NCBI RefSeq assembly: GCF_023221595.1
Contig: NZ_CP096563.1
Span: 3,429,501-3,493,500 of the forward strand
DNA length: 64,000 bases
Source: Rhodococcus qingshengii JCM 15477
Lineage (GTDB): Bacteria; Actinomycetota; Actinomycetes; Mycobacteriales; Mycobacteriaceae
Reading direction: 5' to 3'
The number at the start of each line of letters is the position of its first letter. Position 1 is the stretch's first letter. The position numbers were made by a program, and so were the translations under genes. The notes under the pieces were generated by a model that was given only the letters and a program-made list of their open reading frames with translations, was not told the origin of the DNA and searched no databases. Of the stretch, positions 6,323-13,270 are shown piece by piece.

Positions 6323-7818
6323 AACTGTCCGACACGCTTCTAGAACTCGTCAACGGCGAATTCCCCCAGTCCCTCGCGGACTCAAACGGGCGGCTGCTGC
6401 TGGACGACTCACCGCTCTCTGCTTACCTCGCTGGCCGGATGCGTGACCAATTCCGGCACGCTCCCGGTATCGGATGGATGCGGTACTCCGGGAAGGTCTG
6501 GAAACCAGTACACGACGACCGGGTGACGAAGGAGGTTCAGCGGCACTTCACGGACATGTTCGCGGAGGAAGCGCCAACGGCCGACGGCGACCGGAGGAAA
6601 CGCCTCGCGACACTGCTTGCGGCCCACAAGATTCGAGCGGTCAAAAGCCTGTTGCGTGGATTGGTCAAGGAAGACGCCGAGCACTTCGACTCGCGGGAAC
6701 ACGCCCACCTGCTCAACTGCAAGAACGGGGTGGTAGATCTGCGCACGGGCGAGCTACTCCCCCACGACCCGAACCTATTGTTCACCAAGATCACCGCGTG
6801 CGACTACGTCCCAGGGAAGCGCCACAAGGATTGGGACTCCGCACTGCATGCTTTGCCCGACGCCGAGACTGCGGACTGGGTGCAAGCAAAGCTAGGGCAG
6901 GCCATCACCGGCGAGGCACCCTCGGACGACGTGATGCCGCTCCTGCAGGGTGGTGGACAGAACGGAAAATCGACCATCCTCGGATGCCGCTACGCCCTCG
7001 GCTCGTACGCGCAGATCGTCCCGGACAAGCTCCTGATCTCGCGGCCGTCTGATCACCCGACGGAGCTAATGACCCTGCGCGGGTTGCGCTTCGCAATCTT
7101 GGAGGAACTCCCGGAGGGTACGTTCTCCGTCCGGCGACTTAAGGCCATCCTCGGCACCTCGCAGATCACCGCACGCGGGATCGGACGGGACAACGTCACC
7201 TGGGACGCGACCCACACCCTAGTAATCTCTACGAACCACAAACCGAGGATCTACGAGACCGACCACGGCACCTGGCGACGACTCGCCCTCGTGGTGTTCC
7301 CCTGGCGCTACCGCGCAACCCACGATGCTCTCGAGCGCGAGACCGACCGTGTAGGCGTGGACGGTCTGCGCCGCAGCATCGAGGACGGGAAGGAACAGCG
7401 GGAAGCGTGCCTCTCCTGGCTCGTAGAAGGGGCGATGCGGTGCTATGCGGGCGGTGACCATCAGCGAATCCCCGCGCCCTCGCCGAGGGTCGTAGCTGAC
7501 ACGAAGGCGTGGCGAGGGCAAGTCGATCTACTGGCGCTGTTCGCGGAAGAGCACCTCGAATTCGACCCGAACGCGTGTGTCCTGTCGCGGGAACTCTACG
7601 ACGAGTTCACCCGATGGCTTTCCGCTGGAGGCCACACCAGTTGGTCAGACCAGACGTTCACGGAGAAGCTCCTGGACCACGACCTGGCCGAGAAACACGC
7701 CATACGACGAGAACGAAAGAGACTCGGGCAGTCTCAGCTGTCCCGACCCCACATCGCACGCAACGCGGCCGATCCGAAAGGTCCACAACGCCTGACTGTC
7801 GGGGTTCGGTTCCAATGA
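6319..7818 (+). CDS. P4-family SF3 replicative helicase
   Basis: A 499-residue protein. The N-terminal half contains the D5/P4-type domain (NCKNGVVDLRTGELLPHDPNLLFTK, residues about 133-158). The SF3 ATPase follows: Walker A GGGQNGKST (211-219), Walker B FAILEELPEG (about 258-267), motif C HTLVISTNHKPRI (299-311) and an arginine pair in GTWRRLALVVFP. It overlaps prim-pol and the next small gene by 4 nt each. With the primase it makes a self-contained replication module, which is strong evidence that the element replicates after excision. No separate Rep initiator is seen, so origin recognition may lie in this protein or its neighbours. Confidence 0.92.
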   Translation: MKLSDTLLELVNGEFPQSLADSNGRLLLDDSPLSAYLAGRMRDQFRHAPGIGWMRYSGKVWKPVHDDRVTKEVQRHFTDMFAEEAPTADGDRRKRLATLLAAHKIRAVKSLLRGLVKEDAEHFDSREHAHLLNCKNGVVDLRTGELLPHDPNLLFTKITACDYVPGKRHKDWDSALHALPDAETADWVQAKLGQAITGEAPSDDVMPLLQGGGQNGKSTILGCRYALGSYAQIVPDKLLISRPSDHPTELMTLRGLRFAILEELPEGTFSVRRLKAILGTSQITARGIGRDNVTWDATHTLVISTNHKPRIYETDHGTWRRLALVVFPWRYRATHDALERETDRVGVDGLRRSIEDGKEQREACLSWLVEGAMRCYAGGDHQRIPAPSPRVVADTKAWRGQVDLLALFAEEHLEFDPNACVLSRELYDEFTRWLSAGGHTSWSDQTFTEKLLDHDLAEKHAIRRERKRLGQSQLSRPHIARNAADPKGPQRLTVGVRFQ

Positions 7819-7907
7819 CGCGGCGCGCTATCCCGGTAAATGCGTTCTGGGACTATGGAACTGGAGTGCTGGTACGCCAGCATGGGGCGATAGAACGTCG
7901 AGCGTGA
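7815..7907 (+). CDS. 30-residue peptide coupled to the helicase gene
   Basis: The ATG at 7815 overlaps the helicase stop by 4 nt, and the TGA ends at 7907. The product begins MTRRAIPVNAFWDYGTGVLV and ends RQHGAIERRA. It is too short to classify. The overlapping start suggests translation; function is unknown. Confidence 0.35.
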   Translation: MTRRAIPVNAFWDYGTGVLVRQHGAIERRA

Positions 7908-8314
7908 CGGGGTGTGACGGGGTTCTCGGGTCGTTCTCTGGAATCCGTCTCATGAAAAACCGGCTGAGAACTACGGCACACCCCGGCACACCCCCGGTCG
8001 GAGGACCTGTCGTCATTGGGGGAATTCCCACTGACCGCGTACTTACGACGAACTCTCGAAAGCCAAAGCGGAGGCGTTCCCACGCCGCACGGGCACCGAA
8101 ACCCTCGGAACGCCCGCGAGGCCAAGGGAAGCCAAACGAGACCCACCGACGCCCCCTTCGGGGGGAGCGCCTCCGCTTTTGGCTCGCCTGGGGGACGTTC
8201 CGACCTGGCCGTTTCGCGGGGAACGCCCCCTGGCCTTCTGACCTTCTGGCCTCGCACACAGCACCCAAGCGGAGGCGTCCAACCCCGCCGCCCTCGAACC
8301 CAAGGAGATCTCAA
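7908..8314 (+). other. Repeat-rich non-coding region, candidate replication origin
   Basis: No convincing gene lies in these 407 bp. They hold three copies of AAGCGGAGGCG: direct at 8065-8075 (preceded by AGCCA), inverted at 8168-8179 within 8161-8184, and direct at 8268-8278, spaced about 100 bp. The tight hairpin CCCCC-TTCG-GGGGG sits at 8152-8165. At the left end, GTGACGGGGTGTGACGGGG (from 7904) faces a near-inverse CACACCCCGGCACACCCC (7976-7993). Iteron-like repeats and palindromes directly after a primase-helicase pair suggest the element's origin. Only sequence structure supports this. Confidence 0.5.
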
Positions 8315-8980
8315 ATGACGCGGAACCTGCAGTACAACGAACTGATCGAAGTTGTCAGCGCCTGGTGGGACTCCCGAGTAGTCCAAGACACCCAAGGTTC
8401 GCTCTCGACTGCCGAGGCCCTCGGCGACCTCGCCCAATGGTGCAACAACCTCGGGTACGAGACACCGCTCGAGCTTCATTCGAAACAGATCATCTCGCAG
8501 AACCACGCCGGGAAAACCACTGACCTGCGCTCCCGCACGCAGCGGGGTTGGCGCGGGTTCTCGATCCCGAACCTGGAGGACACCAACTGGAAAGCAGCGT
8601 GGGCCGCAGTCCCGACTGAAGAAGTGCCGAAACGCCCACGAGGGGTACTCGGGTTGGCGGTCCGAGTTCGCCGCCTATGGCTCCAAGGTCGCCTCGGGTT
8701 CATCCCCTGTTCGGAGATCCGTCCGACCCGCCAACTCCTCGCGCTGACGAACGCCAGCGCCGCAGACCTTCTGTTGGCGGCCGAGCTCATCAACAAGAAT
8801 CTCGACCTCGTCCTGTCGGCTGACGTGCGGGATCGCGAGGTAACCGCGCATTGGGCGAAAGTCGAACTCCGAGAATCGCAACGCGAGTTGAACCGTCGCG
8901 TTCAGGCTCGCCAACGCCGCGACATGTTCCCACCGACCCACACGGAAATCGAATCCGAAGCGGCTTCTTTCGCCGTCTGA
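8315..8980 (+). CDS. Island protein, 221 residues, unknown function
   Basis: The start is the ATG at 8315, with AAGGAG seven bases upstream. The frame stays open upstream to 7904, but that part is the repeat region and reads as Pro/Arg-rich noise. The protein starts with helices (YNELIEVVSAWWDSRVVQDTQGSLSTAEALGDLAQWCNNLGYETPLEL), then a basic middle (SRTQRGWRGFSIPNLEDTNWKAAWAAV, LAVRVRRLWLQGRLGF). It ends with helical segments (ADLLLAAELINKNLDLVL, WAKVELRESQRELNRRVQARQRRDMF). No family is recognised. It opens the block where known satellites carry packaging- or helper-interference genes, so a role there is only a positional guess. Confidence 0.7.
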   Translation: MTRNLQYNELIEVVSAWWDSRVVQDTQGSLSTAEALGDLAQWCNNLGYETPLELHSKQIISQNHAGKTTDLRSRTQRGWRGFSIPNLEDTNWKAAWAAVPTEEVPKRPRGVLGLAVRVRRLWLQGRLGFIPCSEIRPTRQLLALTNASAADLLLAAELINKNLDLVLSADVRDREVTAHWAKVELRESQRELNRRVQARQRRDMFPPTHTEIESEAASFAV

Positions 8981-9099
8981 ACCCTCGTGGGGGTCGGAAT
9001 GCCCACCAACCCCCGCGAACGTCTCCCGGTAGACGCGAGACACCAGAACACCACCCCGAGAGCGGTTCGGCCAACAACCAACGACCGAACGGAAAACCC

Positions 9100-9288
9100 G
9101 TGAAGATCAACGTAAATATCGACACCGCCCTCTCTGACGACGACGTTCTCGACCTGATCGACGAAACCCGTTGCGCAGGCATCGGACCGCAAGCGCAGGT
9201 GGCGTCCCGAATGGCAGTCGCGCAGGCGCTACTCGGACTCACTCAGGAAGTGCGAGCACTCCGCGAAGAAATCGCCGCCAAGCGATGA
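9100..9288 (+). CDS. Small island protein, 62 residues, unknown function
   Basis: It starts at GTG 9100, with GGAAAA just upstream, and ends in an ATGA overlap with the next gene. The product begins MKINVNIDTALSDDDVLDLI, an acidic N-terminus, and finishes in a helix LTQEVRALREEIAAKR suited to a coiled coil. Upstream, GTTCGG and CCGAAC form a small inverted repeat between 9065 and 9090. No family is recognised. Confidence 0.6.
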   Translation: MKINVNIDTALSDDDVLDLIDETRCAGIGPQAQVASRMAVAQALLGLTQEVRALREEIAAKR

Positions 9289-9689
9289 CCCCGGCCGCAT
9301 TCATCACAGGCGTGGTCGCGCTCGACCCCAGAGCTGCCGCCCTCGTCGCGAAGGCCATCCGAACCGGAAACGAGCAGCTCCGCGCCCACGGCGCACCAGG
9401 GTTCACCCGCGACGTACTAGCCGCAGGCGTAGCACTCGAGAAAGCCAGCCGAGCAGGTGCGAACGCCATAAACACCAGTGCCGCAACAACACCCAATGAT
9501 GGACTGGTCCAGGACGCCGAGCGGCTGACAACCGAGCAGGCCGCAAACCTTCTCGGGGTCACTCCAAACGCCGTGCGGGACTTGGCACGCCGAGGTCGCC
9601 TCGACGGCCACAAGATCGGCCAGAACTGGACCTTCGACCCCTGGCAGATCGAGGCCCGCAAACGACACCAACGACAAGGCAACTCATGA
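9285..9689 (+). CDS. Helix-turn-helix protein (MerR/excisionase type), 134 residues
   Basis: Residues 1-70 are helical (FITGVVALDPRAAALVAKAI, FTRDVLAAGVALEKASRAGANAI). Residues about 80-125 form a clear HTH_17-type DNA-binding domain: LTTEQAANLLGVTPNAVRDLARRGRLDGHKIGQNWTFDPWQIEARK. The start overlaps the preceding stop (ATGA) and the stop overlaps the next start. It could be a second regulator of the island or a DNA-recognition subunit; small-terminase-like proteins also begin with such domains. The function is not settled by sequence. Confidence 0.75.
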   Translation: MTPAAFITGVVALDPRAAALVAKAIRTGNEQLRAHGAPGFTRDVLAAGVALEKASRAGANAINTSAATTPNDGLVQDAERLTTEQAANLLGVTPNAVRDLARRGRLDGHKIGQNWTFDPWQIEARKRHQRQGNS

Positions 9690-10231
9690 CGACCAAGAAG
9701 AAACCCCCAATGACATCGAAGGAGCGGACACGAGTCCTCGCCGCTGCCGCCGAAAAACGCGCATTGAAGCGGCAGTATCCGGGCTTCTACGCCACGCGAG
9801 ACGCGACTGTGAAAGCGGCCGTAGCCACAGGCCGAATCCTCGCAGCTCGAGTCGGTTACTGGAACGACCAATACGACCTCAACCCAGTAGAGACCACCGA
9901 ACGACTGCGGGCGTTGCAGCCCGTGCTGCTGGCCTCGAACAACCCGACCTCCACTGAGGACCGCGTGTGGCACGAGCGCCACCTCGCCGCAGGCGGGAAA
10001 CAACCCGAAGCCGACCTCGGATGGTTCGACACGGCAGACCTCACCGCCTCGGCCGCACCTCTCACCACGGGCACCAGCAACACCACCCACCTCGCCAGCG
10101 CCGCCAGCGCCGACGACCTCGGATGGTTCGACGCCGCCGACCTCGAAGCCGACATCGCCGCATCGGCACCGGCCGAAACCCCAACCACCAACAACACCGC
10201 CTCGTCTGACGACGACGGCTGGTTCTCCTGA
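9686..10231 (+). CDS. Protein with three repeated LGWFD/GWF motifs, 181 residues
   Basis: Residues 1-100 are basic and helical (TSKERTRVLAAAAEKRALKRQYPGF, AAVATGRILAARVGYWNDQYDL). The C-terminal 80 residues are Ala/Thr/Ser/Asp-rich and low in complexity. They carry three spaced copies of one acidic-aromatic motif: DLGWFDTADL (110-119), DLGWFDAADL (144-153) and DDDGWFS at the very C-terminus (175-181). GWF tripeptides are 34 and 32 residues apart. This looks like a folded head with a disordered tail presenting short linear motifs to a partner. No family is recognised. It is coupled by ATGA to the HTH gene before it. Confidence 0.7.
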   Translation: MTTKKKPPMTSKERTRVLAAAAEKRALKRQYPGFYATRDATVKAAVATGRILAARVGYWNDQYDLNPVETTERLRALQPVLLASNNPTSTEDRVWHERHLAAGGKQPEADLGWFDTADLTASAAPLTTGTSNTTHLASAASADDLGWFDAADLEADIAASAPAETPTTNNTASSDDDGWFS

Positions 10232-10242
10232 GGAGCTAGAAC

Positions 10243-11025
10243 ATGGTTGCAAACATCAATGACGTCCAACGCCTCCGCGACACCGTTCAGGCACTCGGGG
10301 CCGAACTGCCCCAGTCGCTATCCAAGACCGCCGAGCTTGCATCGGCTATCGCCAGTAGATCGGAGGTTTCAAGCGCACCGAATCTCGAAGGGCTTCTGAG
10401 CGATCCTGATCTGACGGCCGCTGAAATCGAAGGTTTCATTTCGGACGTGGGCATGGCCAGCGCCCGCGAGTACCACTCGTCGCGCCCACGGGAAATCGCC
10501 GTCCATACCCTCATCCAGCAATTCACCGCAGACCTGCGCGGAGCCGGGGGCGACGCCCTGATGGACACCCTTCGACCCAAATTCGAGGAAGCAGCCGGCG
10601 CCTTCGCCGAGGCGGGCCGGCGGCTGGATGGCGGGGCATCGGCCGAGTCCATCCTCGCCAGCGGCGAACCCGAGCAGATCGAGGCGTGGCGCGCCCTGCC
10701 ACAGGCGCAGGCAAAGGCCGATTCGATTCGTGGTCTAGTGCGCTTGATGGTTGTGCACTTCGGGGTTGTGAGGACTACCGAGTACACCGAGGACCACGCG
10801 CAGGCCGCGTTCTTCTCGGCCTCGTCTGCTCAGTTGATTCAGGCGGGGCACGCATTCGGGGGTACACACCACGGCCTACGGGGTGGAGTGTGGGCCAAGG
10901 TGCCGTTGCGAGTGCTCAACACGGTCACCGAAGCGCGAGCGATCATGGCGGATGCAGAGTCCGGACCGTTGGAACCTGCCCGCAAACCCACCGAGCGAGA
11001 GCTCGATAGTTTGCCGCACCGCTAG
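10243..11025 (+). CDS. Island protein, 260 residues, unknown function
   Basis: The start is the ATG at 10243, with GAGGAG eight bases upstream. The product is mostly helical: NINDVQRLRDTVQALGAEL, LTAAEIEGFISDVGMASAREYH, IAVHTLIQQFTADLRG, and EEAAGAFAEAGRRLDGGASAESIL. A more hydrophobic stretch follows (IRGLVRLMVVHFGVVRTTEY), then a Gly/His-rich part (AGHAFGGTHHGLRGGVWAKVPLRVL). No family is recognised. It is the last gene of the rightward operon, followed by non-coding DNA and a strong terminator. Confidence 0.7.
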   Translation: MVANINDVQRLRDTVQALGAELPQSLSKTAELASAIASRSEVSSAPNLEGLLSDPDLTAAEIEGFISDVGMASAREYHSSRPREIAVHTLIQQFTADLRGAGGDALMDTLRPKFEEAAGAFAEAGRRLDGGASAESILASGEPEQIEAWRALPQAQAKADSIRGLVRLMVVHFGVVRTTEYTEDHAQAAFFSASSAQLIQAGHAFGGTHHGLRGGVWAKVPLRVLNTVTEARAIMADAESGPLEPARKPTERELDSLPHR

Positions 11026-11393
11026 ACGGTCCGAGGGGGCCCGGTCCGATATACCCCGTCACAAATGTCGAAGTACCTGGGGGCCAACTCCTCCGAGGTC
11101 AATTGGCTGTTTCTCCCTCCGACATTCTGCAGGGCTCTCGTCCCCGGTCGTGGGGGTTCTCGACCTACTCGCGGGGGTATTCCGAGGCCCCCACGGACTC
11201 GGAATCGCTCCGAGGCCAAGCGAGACCCCAGAACGAGCCTGTCGGAACCAATTCCACAGCGGGCGTCAACGTCACCGGCCTGATACTCCAATTCGCATCA
11301 GGAACCGGAATCGAAGGCAGGTTAGGGCAAGCCATTCTCCCCCACTGATCCGGCCTGCGTCCATCGCTTCGCGTGCAGCAACCCGCCGCGACC
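11026..11393. other. Non-coding stretch with repeated TCCGAGG
   Basis: No gene is supported here; an open frame at 11103-11348 lacks a ribosome-binding site and has atypical composition. TCCGAGG occurs four times on the + strand (11030-11036, 11092-11098, 11181-11187, 11209-11215), and CGGTCCG is repeated at 11027-11033 and 11042-11048 around a GGGCCC palindrome. It could be a packaging (cos/pac) or recombination region. Confidence 0.35.
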
Positions 11394-11441
11394 AGAGAAC
11401 CCCTACCCGCTGGCTAAGAGCCGAGTGGGTGGGGGTTCTCT
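11394..11441. terminator. Long hairpin ending the rightward island operon
   Basis: A left arm beginning AGAGAACCCC (11394-11415) pairs with a right arm ending GGGGTTCTCT (11419-11441) around the loop AAG, with two mismatches and one bulge. A stem of more than 20 bp between convergent gene sets should terminate in both directions. Confidence 0.75.
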
Positions 11442-11469
11442 GCTATCCAGGAACTCTTCACCAAGTCTG

Positions 11470-11826
11470 TCAGGAGAAAAGCGCCGATACTTCAGTCAAG
11501 ACTTGAGCCATCACAGACTCGTTTACTTCGCCGAGAGAACCCTTCGCCTGGTCGAACGCTGCCGGGCTGGCACCCCATATTCTGCGTGCACGAACGTAAC
11601 TCCCATGAGATAACCCGAATTTGCGCCAGTTCAGTAGTGCGACATCACCAAATTTGGCTTGCCCACCATCTCCAAACGATGTGATTGGCGCAACCAGCAC
11701 AACGGCGTCGTCACGAGAAGTGTGAGCAGAGAACCCAATCACTAGGACAGGTCTCAACTTCGATTCGTCCGGATCATCGTTGTAGGGCACCCGCGCAAGC
11801 CAAATCTGGCCGCGCTGAACTATCAC
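11470..11826 (-). CDS. PemK/MazF-type toxin-like protein
   Basis: A 118-residue protein matching the PemK/MazF fold: an N-terminal RGQIWLARVPY strand, the conserved KLRPVLVIG segment, VVLVAPITSFG, and LSHGSYVRARRIWGA. Members are mostly mRNA interferases that cut at short sequences. The start is the GTG at 11826. It is the last of three leftward genes at the right end of the element, with a 28-bp gap to the gene before it. Whether that small gene is its antitoxin is unclear, because it does not resemble MazE. Toxin modules at island ends are commonly stabilisation or anti-phage functions. Confidence 0.75.
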   Translation of the reverse strand: MIVQRGQIWLARVPYNDDPDESKLRPVLVIGFSAHTSRDDAVVLVAPITSFGDGGQAKFGDVALLNWRKFGLSHGSYVRARRIWGASPAAFDQAKGSLGEVNESVMAQVLTEVSALFS

Positions 11827-11854
11827 CGTCTACCTATCGCGGGGTTCTGTTACC

Positions 11855-12121
11855 TCAATCGTCCCAACGGTTGGCCATGTCGCGATCAATACCATCCGAA
11901 AGCGCAGCATCGCCACTGCCGTACTCCGGCATCACGGAGTACGTTTCACTCCGTCGAGCACCGCGCATGTAACCGAGCCGAGCACCCGCGATGGCTGAGA
12001 CGACGCCACTCGCGCTCACTCCGCGCGAATTCGTCCGTGGGGAACGCACAGCAACCCAGCTTGAGTCGTCGGAATCGGTTGCTTCCGACTTCGTGCCCTC
12101 ATGTACTTTGACGGAACTCAC
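11855..12121 (-). CDS. 88-residue protein between an unknown gene and the PemK-like gene
   Basis: The ATG at 12121 overlaps the upstream gene's stop (ATGA), so the two are coupled. Residues 1-30 are polar and acidic (HEGTKSEATDSDDSSW). The middle has a weakly hydrophobic, glycine-spaced segment (GVSASGVVSAIAGARLGYMRGARR), and the tail is acidic (SDGIDRDMANRWDD). The tail could occupy the toxin's active site, as many antitoxin C-termini do. No family is recognised; the antitoxin role is inferred from position. Confidence 0.55.
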   Translation of the reverse strand: MSSVKVHEGTKSEATDSDDSSWVAVRSPRTNSRGVSASGVVSAIAGARLGYMRGARRSETYSVMPEYGSGDAALSDGIDRDMANRWDD

Positions 12122-12873
12122 TGGTCTACTCCCATTTCCTTCACAAACTCCCCGGCAAGCGATTCTGACACGTCCCGCGCCAGGTCATCAGTGAAACCCA
12201 TCACTTCTGCGACCGACTCCGCGTCGACCACGTCGCCACCGAATTTTCGGCTTATTACTACGTCACTCAGGATGCTAACTCCTGGAACATCGTCGTGGAC
12301 GAGGTTCGCAACACCCGCGTGGTTGTCCAGACCGCCTTGAGGCTTCTCTATGCGGCCGATTCGCGGGTGTCGCAAGCGAAATAACAGCTCGTCAGCTTCA
12401 ACTATTCCCCACTCTACCTGAGCTTTTACCTCTTCAGCATCCAGGTCGAGGAGCGCAGATCCATCAGTCGCACGGAACACCCCACCTACTGGACGACGGG
12501 TACCCATCTTGACTCCAAACCGCGCGCACGCCTCGTGGTAGTCGACATCACAGAGGTCAACGGTCCCCATCGAGAACGATCGCGAGAGGACGACGTCCTT
12601 CGGTTCAAGCACTTCGAAGACACCAGACACGGCCGGTAGGAGGTGTGAAATCGCTGCCCCCGCTAGCCCGGACTCAAGTCTCATACCCGATCTCGTCACG
12701 GTAATCCGCAAGTCTTCAGACAACAGCGCAATCCCGACCATGTCGCGCTTCTCAGTGAACGCTACTGGGTCGAGGTTCTGTTCGAACCACTCAAGAAGCG
12801 ACAGGTGACGCCGTGTGTAGGTAAGGATCGGCGTCCATGCGAAAACGTGGGTGGACGTCCACCGGTGATACAT
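12118..12873 (-). CDS. Unknown 251-residue protein heading the accessory cassette
   Basis: The start is the ATG at 12873. The protein has aromatic N-terminal helices (HVFAWTPILTYTRRHLSLLEWFEQNLDP) and several strands (DMVGIALLSEDLRITVTRSGMRLESG, VFEVLEPKDVVLSRSFSMGTVDL). A conserved-looking core follows (ARFGVKMGTRRPVGGVFRATDGSALLDLDAEEVKAQVEWGIVEADELLFRL). No catalytic motif is obvious. It is coupled by ATGA to the 88-residue gene and, through it, to the PemK-like gene. A three-gene cassette of this kind at the end of a satellite island is a candidate defence system. The function is unknown. Confidence 0.65.
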   Translation of the reverse strand: MYHRWTSTHVFAWTPILTYTRRHLSLLEWFEQNLDPVAFTEKRDMVGIALLSEDLRITVTRSGMRLESGLAGAAISHLLPAVSGVFEVLEPKDVVLSRSFSMGTVDLCDVDYHEACARFGVKMGTRRPVGGVFRATDGSALLDLDAEEVKAQVEWGIVEADELLFRLRHPRIGRIEKPQGGLDNHAGVANLVHDDVPGVSILSDVVISRKFGGDVVDAESVAEVMGFTDDLARDVSESLAGEFVKEMGVDQ

Positions 12874-13012
12874 CGTTCCAGCCTACATAGCCCAGCTTTC
12901 CGGCGTTCATCCCCCTAGTCCTCGATCACTCAAACCGGGGGGCAACTCCGCCCAGCCTGGATCGACTCACTCCCCGCCGCTCCTGCACACTGATCTGAGC
13001 TAAGGAATAGAC

Positions 13013-13040
13013 GCCCCCTGCCCAGCACCGATCAGGGGGC
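13013..13040. terminator. Hairpin near the right end of the element
   Basis: GCCCCCTG (13013-13020) pairs with CAGGGGGC (13033-13040) over a 12-nt loop; outer GGAAT/ATTCC can extend the stem past a bulge. It may insulate the element from chromosomal transcription. The rest of 12874-13172 holds the promoter side of the accessory cassette and the right arm site, and no gene. Confidence 0.55.
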
Positions 13041-13046
13041 ATTCCA

Positions 13047-13065
13047 TGGACACGGTTTGGACACA
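13047..13065. other. Candidate integrase arm-type site, right
   Basis: TGGACACGGTTTGGACACA matches the site at 1834-1852 in 18 of 19 bases and in the same orientation. It lies 108 bp inside attR. Confidence 0.55.
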
Positions 13066-13172
13066 TTCCGCCCTCAGTGAGCATCAAGTCGTGTCACTAG
13101 ATAATTGGTAAATTTGCAGGCGGCAGCCGGTACGGCTTCATCGCCGCTGGACCCTCGGTGGCCGATTTTTAT

Positions 13173-13193
13173 TTCGAGTCTCACCGAGGGCAC
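13173..13193. repeat. attR: 21-bp copy of the tRNA-Leu 3' end
   Basis: Exact copy of 1740-1760, with different flanks on both sides. It marks the right boundary of the element; chromosomal DNA resumes at 13194. Confidence 0.9.
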
Positions 13194-13270
13194 CACCTGC
13201 CGCAGCTGGCCGCACCGCAAGGTTTCGGCATTCGGCTGTACCCCAGATCGACCGCCGTTAGATTCGATCC

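Larger units (their letters stand above)
1740..13193. mobile_element. 11.4 kb integrated element, phage-satellite (PICI-like) candidate
   Basis: The element is bounded by the 21-bp direct repeats at 1740-1760 and 13173-13193. Reading leftwards at the left end are a tyrosine integrase and a HTH regulator. Divergent from them come excisionase, several small proteins, prim-pol primase and SF3 helicase, then five unknown genes (3756-11025). A leftward three-gene accessory cassette occupies 11470-12873. No terminase large subunit, portal, capsid, tail, relaxase, FtsK/TraB or plasmid partition gene is recognisable. Order and size resemble Gram-positive phage-inducible chromosomal islands. A self-replicating integrated plasmid remains the main alternative. 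Confidence 0.85.

Noticed and set aside
7904..8314. A 358-residue version of the 8315-8980 gene
   Set aside because: The added part is the repeat region and reads as Pro/Arg-rich noise; AAGGAG before ATG 8315 decides the start.
9239..10252. 337-residue minus-strand frame across the GWF-motif gene
   Set aside because: Gly/Arg/Cys-rich translation typical of a reverse shadow, and it crosses three coupled + strand genes.
11103..11348. 81-residue + strand gene before the island terminator
   Set aside because: No RBS, no coupling and repeat-driven composition; treated as non-coding.
1740..13193. Conjugative (pSAM2-like) integrative element
   Set aside because: int, xis and replication genes would fit, but there is no TraB/FtsK-type translocase, Spd or relaxase gene.
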